A stretch of 64,000 bases of DNA, taken from contig CM041465.1 of NCBI GenBank assembly GCA_023213395.1, positions 26,233,741-26,297,740 of the forward strand. The letters are read 5' to 3'. Of this stretch, positions 31,440 to 43,479 are shown one piece after another. The stretch comes from Cycas panzhihuaensis. Its lineage: Eukaryota; Cycadophyta. Within the stretch, counting starts at the first letter, position 1. Each line of letters starts with the position of its first letter. The notes below the pieces were generated by a model. It was not told the origin of the DNA and did no database searches. It saw nothing but the letters and a program-made list of their open reading frames with translations. The translations under genes and the position numbers were made by a program.

Positions 31440-32090
31440 TGACTTAATCTATCATTGGGTTTTAGGAGGTGGCATGTCAAGGATGGCCTTGACTTTGTCA
31501 GGGTTAATTTGGATCCCTTGCTTTGACACAAGGAAACCAAGGAGTTTGCCAATCGTCATGGCAAACACACATTTCAGAGGGTTGAGGCTTACATGGTATT
31601 TGTGGTATCGCACGAAGATGGCCTGCAAATCAGAAGGGTGATGGGGTATAACACATGAGAGACCCATCATGTCATCCATGAAAACCTCCAAAGATTTGTT
31701 GATAAGATCATGAAAAATGAATCACATCGCCCTTTGATAAGTAGCGCATGTATTCTTTAATCTAAAGGGCATCACCTTATAGGCGAAGGTGCCCCACAAA
31801 GTGGTGAAGGCCGTCTTATGATGGTCTTCAAGGGAGATCTAAATTTGGTTGTAGCCAGAAAAGCCATCCGTTAAAGACATGACTTTGAAATCGGCAGTGT
31901 GATCGATAATTTGATTGATAAAGGAAAGTGGGAAATTGTCCTTAGGACATGTGTTGTTGATGTCACGAAAATCAATGCATATTTGGATTATCCCATTCGT
32001 TTTAGCAATGGGGACAATGTTAGACACCCATTTAGGGTAGTTGATGGAAGTGATCAATCCTATGTTTAGGAGCTTCTCAACTTCCATTTT
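31440..32090 (-). pseudogene. Reverse transcriptase of Tat-C
   Basis: Two minus frames carry it. 31839-32087 gives SINYPKWVSNIVPI, ICIDFRDINNTCPKDNFPLSFINQIID and MSLTDGFSGYNQI; 31452-31691 gives MEVFMDDMMGLS, LNPLKCVFAM and GKLLGFLVSKQGIQINPDKVKAI. The FMDD is the polymerase Asp pair and is intact. A break separates the two near 31700-31840. Confidence 0.92.
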
Positions 32091-32099
32091 AATAGTAGC

Positions 32100-33100
32100 T
32101 GAGAGCTTAGGGTGAAGAGGGCATTACTTCTGACGCATTGGGTGAGCGCCAGGAATAATGGTAAGGTTGTGGGTAATGATTGAAGGATCAATTCCCTTCA
32201 TATCAGAATAGTCCCATGCAAAAATATCCCAAAACTCCTGGAACAAAAGGGTATACTCCTTCATTTCATTAGGAGAGCATTCCTCCCCTACCTTAATGAC
32301 CTTACCTGGGGCCAGGACTATGTCCTGAGTTGCCCCCATGCACATGGCATTCCCCTCCTCAAAGTGAAGGGGGGCTTGGTCAACTGGAAGGGATGAAATA
32401 AGAGACAAAATTAGGTCAGCGAGAGAAGACCCAATAGCTAAGACCTTCTAGTAGCCAAGCCTATGGTGACTAGGAGGAAGGTTGGGCATGGAGCCCACTA
32501 AGTACTTAAGTAAGGCTTTGTCATTCTCAAAGTAGTCTATGCCATGGATGACCATACTTTGAGAAGACGAAGGGTGAAAAGAAGTAGAGGCAACAAGACC
32601 ATGGTGGTCATCACACTACTCGACATACCTAAAGGACTCCCTAGAAGAGTCGGGAAGAGGTCCCCCATAAGGGATGACAGGAAGCTCCCCGACTTCATCG
32701 CCTATGTGTGGCAATGAAGGGGAAGACTCAAAGAGCACCTGATCCATAGGGGCGATGACATGAGATACAAGAGAAGAACTAGTTCTAGAGTGGGATCTAG
32801 AATGAAGGAGGTGCCCCCTAGTCGTGGCCAGATGGGAGATAGGGTGAGGGAGATCCTCATCCTCGCCATCGAACTCATTGTCACTAAGTATGGCAAGGTA
32901 CCCGTAACTTCCGACACTAATAGGGACAATATGCGTGAAGTTGGAAGAAGAGGATGAAGGGTCTTCTTCCAAAGGAGATGAGTCAGGGATGTCAATAGAA
33001 CAAGCAGATGCATGGGTAGAAAGGCCTTTGTCACCTTTCGCTTAGCCATAAGATGCTTAATAGGATTGACATGGCTGTTTAGTGGGAAGAAGCTCCTAAG
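32100..33100 (-). pseudogene. PR-RT spacer of Tat-C
   Basis: Frames 32124-32408 (ending ITHNLTIIPGAHPMRQK, the usual segment before gypsy RT) and 32616-32972 (acidic, Ser-rich) are open on the minus strand. HNLTI-x-P-x-(A/S)-x-P is a conserved lead-in to plant gypsy RT. The rest is an acidic linker. Confidence 0.7.
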
Positions 33101-33170
33101 AGACGACTCTCATTCACCCTTCATGGATGAATTTAAGTTGTCCCCAACAGGACAAGAACATGACTCCCAT

Positions 33171-33584
33171 CTAGTCTATCCATGGGCATCCCAACAAAAG
33201 ATTGTAGTTGACGTCAATGTTGAGGACTACAATATCAACGAGGATAGTCTTGTCCTTGAGAGTGAGAGGGATAGACACCAATCCCAAGGGCATCTTCTTG
33301 CTACCATCATAGCCTTGACACTGCCACGGAACTGGATCTAAAGTTGATATGCCATGCTCTTGCATAACATGTAAGGGTATGGCATTAACGGAAGAACCAT
33401 TGTCAACAACAGTTCTTCGTAAGGTACAATAGAGAGTATCAATGGTAATAGTGAAACAGAAGTGCCATTGGCGCTCCCTTTCATTAGTAGGAAGATCCTT
33501 AGGATCAAAAGAGATGATGGGCTCACGACATGAGGTGACAACCAAGGCATGTACAGGCATGTCACCTAATCCTAAGGCTTCCAA
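33171..33584 (-). pseudogene. Aspartic protease of Tat-C
   Basis: The 137-codon open frame contains TVVDNGSSVNAIPLHVM, where D-N-G-S-S is the Tat/Ogre form of the protease active site, and VLNIDVNYNLLLGCPWID, the conserved L-L-G-R-P-W end with Arg changed to Cys. Protease releases Gag and Pol products. No stop falls inside the domain. Confidence 0.88.
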
Positions 33585-33596
33585 GAGTATCTTGTG

Positions 33597-36184
33597 CTAT
33601 TCAGGGTAGCTCCTCAAGACATCCATTATGGATATTTCAGTAGCCATAGTATGAAGCTCATCAATGATAGAGAAAGGCTTCCCCTTCACAGTGGGTTGGG
33701 GAAGAGCCCTTTGAAAGTCGTAACAATCGGGGCACACGGGAATGGTCTTAGGGAGTGTAGGGGCTTCTAGAAGAGGATCAAGGTGAGATGTGGATGAAGA
33801 GGCACCATTCACCTCTTTGATCACTTGAGACCGGGTTAAGGCATACAATGGGGTAGTCTCAAGCAACTAAATGACCTTCTTTCCCTTATTCTGGGATCGT
33901 GAAGGTGAGAGGGTATGTTGGTTGGGGGAACCCGAGGAAGAGGACAAATTCCTCATACCTTTCCCTTTAGTTTGCTAAGGGCGAGGGTTTAGAGACCTTC
34001 CTCGGTGCCACTTATTCTTCTACTGGGGGTTGCGATCATGTTCCCCATGTTTGGGGAAGGGATCTCTATGAATAGGTTGGTCTAGGTTGGGCCTAGACAC
34101 CTATTTAGGGGAAGAGTCACGTTGCAGGGTAGCCTTAGGATGTTGGGCCCAACACCATGAATCATCATGGAAGCACTCCCCATGGATGGAGCACCACTTC
34201 TTCTCAAGGGAAGAGTCAGGTTTCCTCACTTGAAAGGACTGGGTGTTGCCACCCTTGGAAGGAGTGACTTGGGAAGCCTGGTGAACTGGCTTGTTAGACA
34301 TGGGAGATGAAGGAGCCTGGAGCTTGAGCTCCTTCATAGTACGTTCAAATGAACGTGTGGCTGAAGTGAGAGGGTCTAGAGTCTTCTCGATAGAATAGAA
34401 AGAAGACCTAGTGGGTTGCTGGGTTTTGGTTTCTTTTGGTAGTGGAGGTGGCTCACGTCATTATGAGGACTTTAGAGGCTTCTTGAGTCTAGCCTGGATC
34501 TCAATGGCCTCAAGTTCCAAGCACTTCACTATGGTGGAGTCGCACATAGTTGCCCCCATCTTGAGGAATTCTACATGAACTTTTGGATGAAAGGCATTGA
34601 CAAAAAGGTCCCTCTTCAACTCCTCGGGCAAAGTTGCATTGGTGGAATGAAGAAGGTTATGGAAATATCACACAAAGTCATGATTCATTTAATTATGACT
34701 TTGTTTAAGTGAAAAAAAGGATTTCATTCCACTCTCAAATGGATAATCCATGTCAAAGTAGTTGACGAACTCATCCACAAGCTACTAAAATGAAAAGATA
34801 GAATACATGGGTAGGCGATAAAACCATTTGAGGGCATCACCTTGAAGAGATCATGGAAATAGTTTCATGAGAATGTGGTCATAGGCCCAATAGTCAATGC
34901 ACACCATAGAGAAACTATAAACATGCTCCACTAGGTCCTATGATAAAGTCCCATCAAATTTGGGGACTTCAAGAGGGTGAGGTGGTAAGTTAGTTCTTAA
35001 CACCTCAATAGATAAGGGGGTTGATTGATAGTCCATAAAGGGACGTGCCCTTGACTGGACCATAGGGTCGAAAGAAGTTAGAAATGATGGCAGGTAGGTT
35101 TGCCCAAATCCTCCTTAGAGGGTTTGGTTTGAAAGTGGATGTTGTCCTCCTACCGCTTAGTGAGGAGGCACGGATCCCACATTCAAAGAAACTTGCATGG
35201 GAGCAGATAGGTACGATGGACCCATCCCTCCTAGAGGGAATGCTCCTTATTGAAAAGGAGCTTGAGGGAAAATGCCTTGGGAAGTTGGCCCTCCTTACAA
35301 AGGCACGACATATGGTGCCATACAGGATGGTAGAAAGGAGGGGTGAGGGACCAAATTCTGCCCATATGGGCCGCCCATGGGTGGCACGATCTCATAAGGA
35401 TGCAGAGGGTCTACCCTATAAGCAAGTAGGGAGTTCCCTTTATCGTGCCCCCATGGTTGAGCAGTGTAACTGGGAGGCATGTAGAGAGAAGGGTCCCTAG
35501 GTTGGTATTGGGAGTGTGTGGGGACAGACCCCACATGACTAGAAGTAGGGGGATATGTGGGTCCCCTAGGTCTAGTAAGTGGTGGATAAATAATAGTGGG
35601 AGGAGGACTAGTTGTTTGACTAGCAGGGGGCATGCTCAACCTGAGTTAAGAAGATGACATGCCCCGAGTGGTCCCCAAGGAACACACACCATGGGGAGAA
35701 GAAGAAGAGGCAAGAGGAAAGCTCACCATGGGTAAGGAGATGTAAAAGAAGGCAGCACAACACTTCGCAAGACGTTCTCAAACCACTTGGGATATGGTTG
35801 GAGATGGATGGCTTAGAAACATTAGATCAAGGCTTCTACTACATCGATAGGAGGAGTATATGTCTAATCATAAGAGGTAGAAGGAGCCTCATACAAAGTA
35901 GACGCCGTAGGATGATCCTCATGAGAATCACCATGATGGTGGTGAAACTCTAAAGGAGATGAAGGTTCTACTCTATGAATAGAGGAATGGTGAGATTGAG
36001 GGTATGGCTGATCACCTAGATAATAAATGGGATCTTCGCTTCCTTGGGCGGACCCTTGGAAGGAAGTAGGTGGCTCAAAGGAATCAGACATATAAACATG
36101 GTATGCCCAATCTAAAAGAGATCCCTCCATGATCGGATTGGGATCCGATGTGGGAAGGGAATGATATGAGGGCTCTTCCAACAA
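33597..36184 (-). pseudogene. gag: Gag of Tat-C
   Basis: The N-terminus (35864-36184, MLEEPSYHSLPTSDPNPIME) and a Pro-rich stretch (35295-35639) precede the capsid. At 34500-35030 the retrotransposon Gag domain reads VPKFDGTLS-DLVEHVYSF, LQGDALKWFYRLPMYSI, and LVDEFVNYFDMDYPF. After it, 34101-34337 has WCSIHGECFHDDSWCW, a zinc-knuckle-like Cys/His cluster. The remaining part to 33597 links to protease. Stops and small frameshifts divide the frame. Confidence 0.85.
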
Positions 36185-36339
36185 CGAAGGCAGGCCTCAG
36201 AAGCGACGTGAGAATCGTCGCATGCAAGTCCTACCTATGCGCTGGAAGAAAAGAGAAACAAGGTAGTGCACACATTGGGGGCTACCCAACAAGATCAAAA
36301 GGGAAAGTTACCAAGAGGTAGTAGCACCAACAAGAAAGG

Positions 36340-36386
36340 GAGAAAGACTAATTCCCTTACTGGCAGGTCCCCAATATGGTCACTAG
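36340..36386 (-). other. Probable primer-binding region of Tat-C
   Basis: On the minus strand, the sequence after the LTR end reads CTAGTGACCATATTGGGGACC. The position is right for a PBS and TTGGGGACC recalls the end of the Asp-tRNA-type PBS of Tat elements, but the match is poor. I cannot name the tRNA. Confidence 0.35.
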
Positions 36387-37492
36387 TGGAATCGCATCTA
36401 TGAGGATGGTAACTACACCTGGTTGGAATTAAGATTATCGACAGAAAGTTTCAGAATGAAGGGATTAATCCAACAAGTGAAAGGAAGCACCCACACAGGG
36501 TATACATGTGTCAGAACATAGGTTTGGGACTCACGAATGGTGTACAACTTCTTATAGGTAACTTAGTCTTTGATTCCGAAGGGTAGCGTAAGCGAGGGAT
36601 ATCCTTGGTTACTTGAGTAACCTCAAAATAGGGGTCTTCCTGCCCTTGGATGGCTGAAATGGGAAGGTAAGACCCAACAAGAAAGCGGATCCTCATGGAG
36701 TACTAAGGGATGTAGATGGGATGTGTGTAAGTATGATGGGGTAAAAGGAGGAGGTCTTAGGGGACGAGTCCTCTAAGAACCAACCCACCTAAAGGGAGTG
36801 TTGGATGGATAAAAAGTAGTGGTAGAAGAAGTTCCCACCACTCTATGTGTGAGGGAGTCTAACCTCTATGTGCAGTAATAGGGGTGAAGACTAGTTGTTC
36901 GTATATGCAAATGAGAGGTTAGTAAAGCATATATGTGTAGAAGATAATAAATACATTTTTTCTCTCGTTTTCTCTCAAAGATAAATCCTCGCTCTTATTT
37001 CACTTTAAGCAAGGGAAGAAGGAAGAAAAGAGATAAACCAATGTATCATAGAAAGTACATGGCGATGCAATTGAACGGAGAGAGAGAATATCTCCTATCA
37101 AATGATCTTTCCTAAAGTGCAAACTAATGTGCAAAGGAATGATGCAAGTTGATTCCCTTTTACCTTATTCCTTTATGTTATTTTCATGAAAACGTATAAA
37201 CTAAAAGAAGCAAGAAAAGACCTACAAAAGGAAAGCGGTATACCTGGAAAGGCGATGCAGTTGAAACATAGTTTTCGTCTTATGCTACACCTGCTTCTTC
37301 TTTTCCCTATCCTAACGCATGACCGACGTAGGGGTTTCCTTACTCCCCCAAAGCAAAAGGAAGAAAGCAAGGAAAAAACTCAAAGGAAAATGAACTATAC
37401 AAAGGCTGAAATAACCAAAGAAAAGGAGGCCAAGAAACATACATGGATTGTTGCTGTTTACCCTTCTCGGTAAATGGCATGAAAAACCTGTA
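36387..37492 (-). repeat. 5' LTR of Tat-C
   Basis: It pairs with 23627-24733. The initial bases are TA here and TG in the partner. ATCAC follows at 37493-37497. Confidence 0.88.
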
Positions 37493-39330
37493 ATCACAAA
37501 GTTTCTTACTCTTTCCCAAGGGGCTGCTAGGATACCAAGCAAATATATGTATATATGTAATGATAAAATGCTGAAACACTGCAAGTTAAAGTACTTTAAG
37601 TTAAGTGATCTTCTACCAAATAACAACTCTACATCTCCCAAGAGAACCAAGAACATAAGACAAGGTATGGGGGAGGTTAGCCTTGAAATGGCTAACCCTC
37701 CAACATGTGCACCTCCACGCTACCCTTAGACACAGAAAATACCAGGTTGGGATAGCCTAATGGTAGTGAATAACAAGGGAAATAAACAACACGAGGTTTA
37801 CAAATGTTGCCTATGTTGCAAGTGTGCTGCGTGCAGCAAATTATAACATTAGCTAAGCCAAGACCTAAGGTGGATGAGGGATACTATTTAAGGCTGAAGG
37901 AACTGCCTAAGAGAGGCATGCAGGCACGGAAATAGCATAGCAAGGGTTGCATATACTGATATCTAGCACTGGCCAATTCCCAGAGACTCCCTGGTAACTC
38001 AAGAGAGGCACAAGTGGAAGAGAGGAAAGAGGAGAAGGGGGTTGCCCTTAAGGAGCAGGCCTAGTTGTATACATAACCCGCCTTGGCTCCTTTCTCTCTC
38101 TCTTTAGGATCCTCTCCCACAGCTCCTTGGAAAAAACTAGGAGAGGGTAGGGAGATGAAGAGGGCAAAAAGAAAAAAACAGAGCGGTTGCCTCCAGTATG
38201 CACTAAAAGTTAAAGAAAGGGAGGATATTCTTAATGATCCAACCTTTTACAAGATATTTCAAAGGGGAGAAATGGAACAACAATAAAATAGTTGCTGCTG
38301 GACTGAGTAGGGGGGTAGATCTACCCCTGAAAATAGCAAGAAATAACATATTTGAGGTGCTTACAGGGGGGGGGTCCTTAGGAGGATGCTGCAACCTGGA
38401 AACATACTTGATGAAAACCTGTTGATAGGGTATGGAGGTAAAACTTGGAGTGAATCCTTGCTTGAAGATGTTTGTTGGTGAGCCTACTACTGTGGATCAA
38501 ATCTAAAATAGGCAAATCTCAGGATGGAGCACAGGGAACTCAGGTGTTGCAGGGCATTCCTGCAGAAAACTCTTATGAAAAAAGGGAAAAAGAGAAGAGA
38601 AGGTGGAAAAAGAGATGGAAAATGAGGTTGTTTTGGGCTTTATACCTAACCATAGGCTGAATGGATGATTAGGATTAGGGTAGGGCTTAAGAGGTATCGA
38701 AGCCATGTGGCAATTTCATGAAAAAAGCAAAAATTACCATAGTAAATTTTTAAAAATGTTAAGTGACAGTCGCCCTGTAGCAAACTTCGCAGTACCATGA
38801 CATTAACTGTGATGTGGTGACAAAGACAAAAACATGAAAAAAATAAATGCCTAGGAGCCTTAAAAGAGGGTACCCCAGGCCTAGGAGGGGCCGATCCTTT
38901 TTCTAGATGGCTAGAGATAATTATGTAAAGAGGATGACCTAAACTGAATGGGGTACTGGTGCGACAGGACTCCTAAGAAACTGATAACTATAGTAAAGAT
39001 GTACTAATCACACTTAGCAGGGTGCTAAGGGCTATGATGTGGTAAAGGGGTGTGACGGATCACACATGCTAAGTGGTGCTTAGGACAATACGGAGGTGCA
39101 TAGGAGGGTTGTGGAGTGCCATGGGGATGCATGTCCCACTGATCGTCACAGGCTGAAAGAGTAACAAGTAGTATGATCAAGCAATGGATGCAAGATGATT
39201 ACTCAAATATATCAGTTAGCTATGCAATAGAAGGATGCTTCAATTTACCTTTCTAGAGAAGTGGTAAAGGTAAGGGATAGAAGCATACCTATACTTACCT
39301 ACATTGACTTACCAAGAACCCATTCCTGGT
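37493..39330. other. Unassigned GC-richer block between Tat-C and Copia-B
   Basis: No known domain is visible on either strand. It sits inside the hinge of Copia-B, next to Tat-C, and has Tat-C-like base composition. It contains pyrimidine runs (CTTTCTCTCTCTCTTTAG near 38090-38106) and G runs (about 38368). It might be a large solo LTR of another gypsy element into which Tat-C jumped. No ends could be fixed. Confidence 0.4.
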
Positions 39331-40110
39331 AGCTGGGAAACATGGGATAAAATAGCTCCTTTGATGATCTATCATCATGATATGTTGATGTCTCATCAAA
39401 TTTGACATCCCAACTAACGATAATCTTTTTCCCCTATGGATCCCATAGTCTGTAGGCTTTGTTCTCCATGCAATACCCCATGAATATGCACTTTAGAATT
39501 TTTTTATCTAACTTCTTTCGTGTATCATCTAGGATGTGGGCATACTCGATACACCTAAATGTTCTTAAATGGCTAATGACAGGTTTATGACCGGTCCATT
39601 TCTCTTTTGGGGTCATGCTACGAATTGCTTTAAGTGGGTATCGGTGGCAGGTTTAGAGCATGCACTATATACCTTGCCATCTCCATCATGGTACAATTCT
39701 TTCTTTTAGCAACTCCATTCTGTTATGGGTATACGGGACCATAAATTCTTGCTTTACACCATAATCATAGTAGAACTGATTGAATGCATTGTTGTCATAT
39801 TCCTTGCTATTATCACTTCTTAATGACTTTATTTTCTTATCACATTCATTTTCAGCCATCGCTTTCCAGTCATAAAAGTAACCAAACATGTCTGACTTGT
39901 ACTTGAGAAAGTAAACCCAAGCTTTCCTAGTATAGTCATCCACAAATACAAGGGTATAATGGGCTCTAGATATCGAAGGGTTAGGAAGAGGGCCCATTAT
40001 ATCTAAATACATAATTTCCAGCTTCTCCTTGGCTCTCTAGGCATTATCTTGAGCAAAAAGATAGCGGTAGTTCTTACCATACATACACCCTTCATACACA
40101 CCATCTAAGT
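39330..40110 (-). pseudogene. Integrase of Copia-B
   Basis: The minus frame 39686-40012 begins MYLDIMGPLPNPSISRAHY, then FVDDYTRKAWVYFLKYKS (first core Asp), IKSLRSDNSKEYDNNAF (second Asp; G replaced by S) and VPYTHNRMELLKERI (functional T-P-Q-x-N-G-x-x-E). 39434-39616 supplies MTPKEKWTGHKPVISHLRTF and KCIFMGY. The hinge then runs to about 39330 (KFDETSTYHDDRSS), where the block 37493-39330 begins. Confidence 0.88.
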
Positions 40111-40469
40111 ATATAATCAACGATAATCCTTCCACCATATTTAACCTATTCAATAATGTAATACTCTTATAATTAAGGTGACTGAGGTGGTTGTGCCACA
40201 ATTTATCATGTCATCTGCACTAGCAACAAAGGCATAGGACTTCTTCTGAGATTGAAACTTTTTAAATACCTAGAAGTTGTCCCTGACTTTCCTAGTAGCT
40301 ATGATAATAAAGTTCTATTTCAAATCCCTAATCAGGGATTTGTCATCATAAAACTCCACCTTCATACCTTTCTTGCAAATCTCCTAATTTGAAAGAATGT
40401 TCAGCTACATCTTTGGTATATAATACACTCTAGTAAATTTACCTCCTGCAATGTAAACTTTGCTGATAC

Positions 40470-41458
40470 CTTCTACCAGCAAGATGTGAGCATCACCAAG
40501 GACAATCTGAGCATCACTCTGATTTGAAGCCATTGTATCAAAGTTCTACTTCTAGTAATAAATATGCTTCTGCACTCCAGAGTCAAGTATCCAATAATCT
40601 CTCTGATTAGATTCGGCTGATAAGGCTTTTGCTCAGATGCAGTGAATAACAATGTTTTTCCCTTTGTCATCCTGGTTGACTTTACACTTATCATGATGCT
40701 TGAACCAATAGTTCTTCTCACAGTGACCATCCTTCTTGTAGCAATTGCATTTCTTGCTGAACTTCTTTTTATCTTAAGAACTTTATCCTAACCTCTGTGT
40801 GATCTTCTCCTCCTTATGGGCCTCCTCCCTCTGAGTTTTCATGGTTAAGGGCTGATTTGAACTAAAACCTCCAAGTATACCATTATGTTCGAGATTGGCA
40901 TCGTCTACTAGAATCAGGCTTTTAAGCCCATCAAACATCTCTACTTCCATCACTTCATCTCTACCATAAATGTCTGGAATGTGGCGAGGGCAGCCAACAA
41001 TTTTGACATGATTATTAAGAATAGCAACACATCATCGATTGAGTTCGACTTCAGTTCCTCTAGCTTATTCTTCAAGTTGATAATCTTGTTAAGGTAGGAG
41101 CTGATGTTGTTCTCATCCTCCACATGCGAGTTGAGTAATTCTAACATCAGTTCCAGATGTTTATTCATCTACTTCTTTTTAAATGTATCACAGAATTTTC
41201 TCCATATCTCTACCGGTTCATCAAGATTGTGAACCAATGCTCTCTGGTCAAGCACTAGTGATAGTTTCAACAGTACCATGACCATAAATTACTTCTCTTT
41301 GAGATGAATATGCTCCTTATGGTCTAATATAATCACGTCCATTTTTCTCTTGGTGATTCCCTAGAGTTTATTAACCATCAAAATTAGTTCTATATTGGCC
41401 TTCTACTCGCTAAAATCGTTACCATTGAAGAAAACTTTGGGTATAATATACTCCATCT
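40470..41458 (-). pseudogene. gag: Gag and protease remnants of Copia-B
   Basis: The probable start at 41458 reads MEYIIPKVFFNGNDFSE, the N-x-F/Y-x-x-W-type Gag opening. 40950-41168 is open and alpha-helical in look (LELLNSHVEDENNISSYLNKIINLKNKLEELK), with LLAALATF near its end. A zinc-knuckle-like CNCYKKDGHCEKNYW-like segment lies near 40690-40750, shifted in frame. Near 40570-40600 ILDSG is the protease Asp-Ser-Gly motif. Confidence 0.72.
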
Positions 41459-41479
41459 TGAGAAATGGGCTTCTATATA

Positions 41480-42884
41480 GGTTAAACAACACCAAAATGA
41501 ACATTTACAAGACAAAATGCACCACGGTGTCCTCTTCTACCTCACGATCATGCTTCCAAAGGCACCCAACACGGATTATACCCATGTTAAGTGATCCATT
41601 GACTATTTACGCCTCCTTAATTATCAACAAACAACCTTAAATAGTCATTAAATGTCACACACAACACTAATAAAGGCTAAAAAAAGGTGCCTCAAAGTAA
41701 AGGATGGCTCCACACGACTATAGTGCACAGTCACCAAGTTAAAAACTCATAAAATCTCCTCAATATGTCACCCAAAACGTCTTCGTCTGAGTTAGAAATC
41801 TGACGTTTCTTCCAAAATGGAATTTTGACTCTATATGAGAAAGTTATGGGGAAAAAGGTACAGGTACCCCCTCTGAGAAGAAAAAATAAATAAATAAGGG
41901 TTAATCCCCTTTACGGAAATGGACTAAGGTCATATGGGAGGCTTTTATGACCAAAGGTGATGACCATTAAGGGGCTTATGAACTTAACATTATAATTTAA
42001 TTTTATTTAATTTTAATAAACTTTAGAAAAAATTATAAATTATGAGAAAAGTAGGTGGTATACTTGAAATAGATATTAGTAATATCGTATTTTACATATT
42101 AATAAATAATTTTTTATTTAATTTTATATTTTCCAAAGTATTAACCCTAGTAGTTAGGGTTTTCCTTTATTTGCTCTTGATCTTGCAAGTTATTGAATGG
42201 TGACTGATTTCTATGAAGTCTATGGAGGTTGTATTAGCTCCTGGTGCATTTTCAAGCATAGAATGTCTTCAACCCTACATCTATAGCCTCTTCATGTTCA
42301 TAATAGTTATATTAACAATATTTTCTTCACCAATGATGGTGTTTGTAAGACTTTGGTACTGCAAGCCTATATCTATAGCCTCTATGTGTTCAAACTCACG
42401 TCTCTTTCTTTGATTGGGAATGAATTTGTGCCATTCTACTTCATCTTTTCTAACTTGAGAATAAATCTTGGTAACTATTTTGATTCTTCTAGTTTGAGGA
42501 TGACTTACAATGTTCTATTTGATTTATCTAGATTGAAGGTGCCTTTTGATGATCTTACAATGCTCCGCATGGAGTAATTTCTAAGATGGTGTCTGATGGT
42601 GGTTGATGTTGTCTCTAAGATGTCTATGAGGGTTTCTTGATGGCAATGGCTGACAAACTGGTAACATGTGGATCCAGTAGAGTTATTTTGATAACCAAAA
42701 ATTTTAAAGTTCTCCTTGGATTCTCATAGAAGCTCTACTTCTTATATTTTTGTAAAACCTAAAGATGAATGTCTTTTAAACCCAAATTTTATACCTCCTT
42801 TTATTTTTAATAAAAAAAATCTTTCTCTTTTATGTTCAGATGTAGATATTTATATATTATTTGAATCTTCAACTATTTTTAATA

Positions 42885-42937
<53 letters not shown>

Positions 42938-42972
42938 GCTTTGTTAGAAAAATAAATAAATTATGATACCCT
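41480..42972. other. Sequence right of Copia-B gag without recognised gene
   Basis: It should hold the leader and 5' LTR of Copia-B, but nothing matches the LTR at 13153-13471. The plus-strand frames 42213-42413 and 42353-42577 have no known domain. A short echo (ACATCTATAGCCTCTTCATG and ATATCTATAGCCTCTATGTG) occurs near 42277 and 42368. On the minus strand this stretch follows a PBS, so part of it could be another element's leader. Confidence 0.4.
42888..42933. repeat. (TA)n microsatellite
   Basis: There are about 23 uninterrupted TA units. It lies shortly downstream, on the minus strand, of the PBS at 42973-42984. Confidence 0.95.
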
Positions 42973-42984
42973 ACTCTAATACCA
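42973..42984 (-). other. Primer-binding site next to the LTR at 42985
   Basis: The minus strand reads TGGTATTAGAGT, 10 of 12 matches to the initiator-Met type. It directly touches the LTR, so this LTR acted as the 5' LTR of an element lying to the left. Confidence 0.8.
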
Positions 42985-43341
42985 TGATAAAGAGAGGGTT
43001 AATAAACAACATCACATCTTAATTAAACTAAGGATAAATAAATTAATAGCTAAATAATTAAATGTAATAAAATACAGAATATTAAATAATAAATAACACC
43101 AGATGTAGATAAGTAGAAAACCCTATTAAGGAATAAAAAACCAACTCAAGAATATAAATATATATTAATGGAATAAATATATATTATAGATTTTGATTAC
43201 GATCTCATCCTCTCTCTCTTGTATCTTCATGTAAAGTGCAGTATTTCCTTCAAGGAAGGAAAACCTACTCAGCCTCCTCCTTTGTTCTACGTACCATGGT
43301 CATTTGACCAAAATATTATACCTTACTAACTATGGATAACA
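42985..43341 (-). repeat. LTR shared between Copia-E (right) and a PBS (left)
   Basis: On the minus strand it runs TGTTATCC to CTTTATCA. The right limit is uncertain and could lie near 43435. RNase H of Copia-E ends just right of it, so it is the 3' LTR of that element, yet a PBS lies on its other side. The conserved U5-like block GAGTTGGTTTTTTATTCC lies near 43118-43150. Confidence 0.6.
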
Positions 43342-43479
43342 ACCCATCAGATAGGCAGACCAACCTCTAAGAATCTAGGAGGAGACTTTTAAGGAGATAG
43401 AAAAGTTTGTTGAAATGAACAGTTTATTATTTCAACGAACTTATATAATTAAGTGTAATATATTAATTTTAATAAAGTG

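Larger units (their letters stand above)
23627..37492 (-). mobile_element. Tat-C: Ty3/gypsy element of the Tat type, about 13.9 kb
   Basis: LTRs of about 1.1 kb (23627-24733 and 36387-37492) share their sequence throughout. On the minus strand the order is Gag (36184-34100), protease (33584-33171), RT (32090-31440), RNase H (31406-31002) and integrase (30640-29575). Then follow about 5 kb with an antisense PMD-like frame, a second RNase H and the 3' LTR. The gypsy order RT-RH-IN, the long 3' region and the antisense frame are Tat-like. No clear target duplication was found with these ends. It is clearly GC-richer than the copia elements around it. Confidence 0.9.
13153..41480 (-). mobile_element. 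Copia-B: minus-strand copia, split by Copia-1b and Tat-C
   Basis: In minus orientation the order is gag, PR, IN (41458-39330), then Tat-C plus unassigned sequence, hinge and RT (23600-22407), then Copia-1b, then RNase H and 3' LTR (14146-13153). The join across Copia-1b is certain, because the frame continues across the ACATG duplication. The join across Tat-C is inferred from complementary domains. A 5' LTR was not recognised right of 41480. The expected right-hand copy of its left flank GAGAG was not found. Confidence 0.78.

Noticed and set aside
42213-42577. Plus-strand protein gene
   Set aside because: Two overlapping frames of 66-74 codons, AT-rich, no domain, no conserved start context, in the middle of retroelement sequence.
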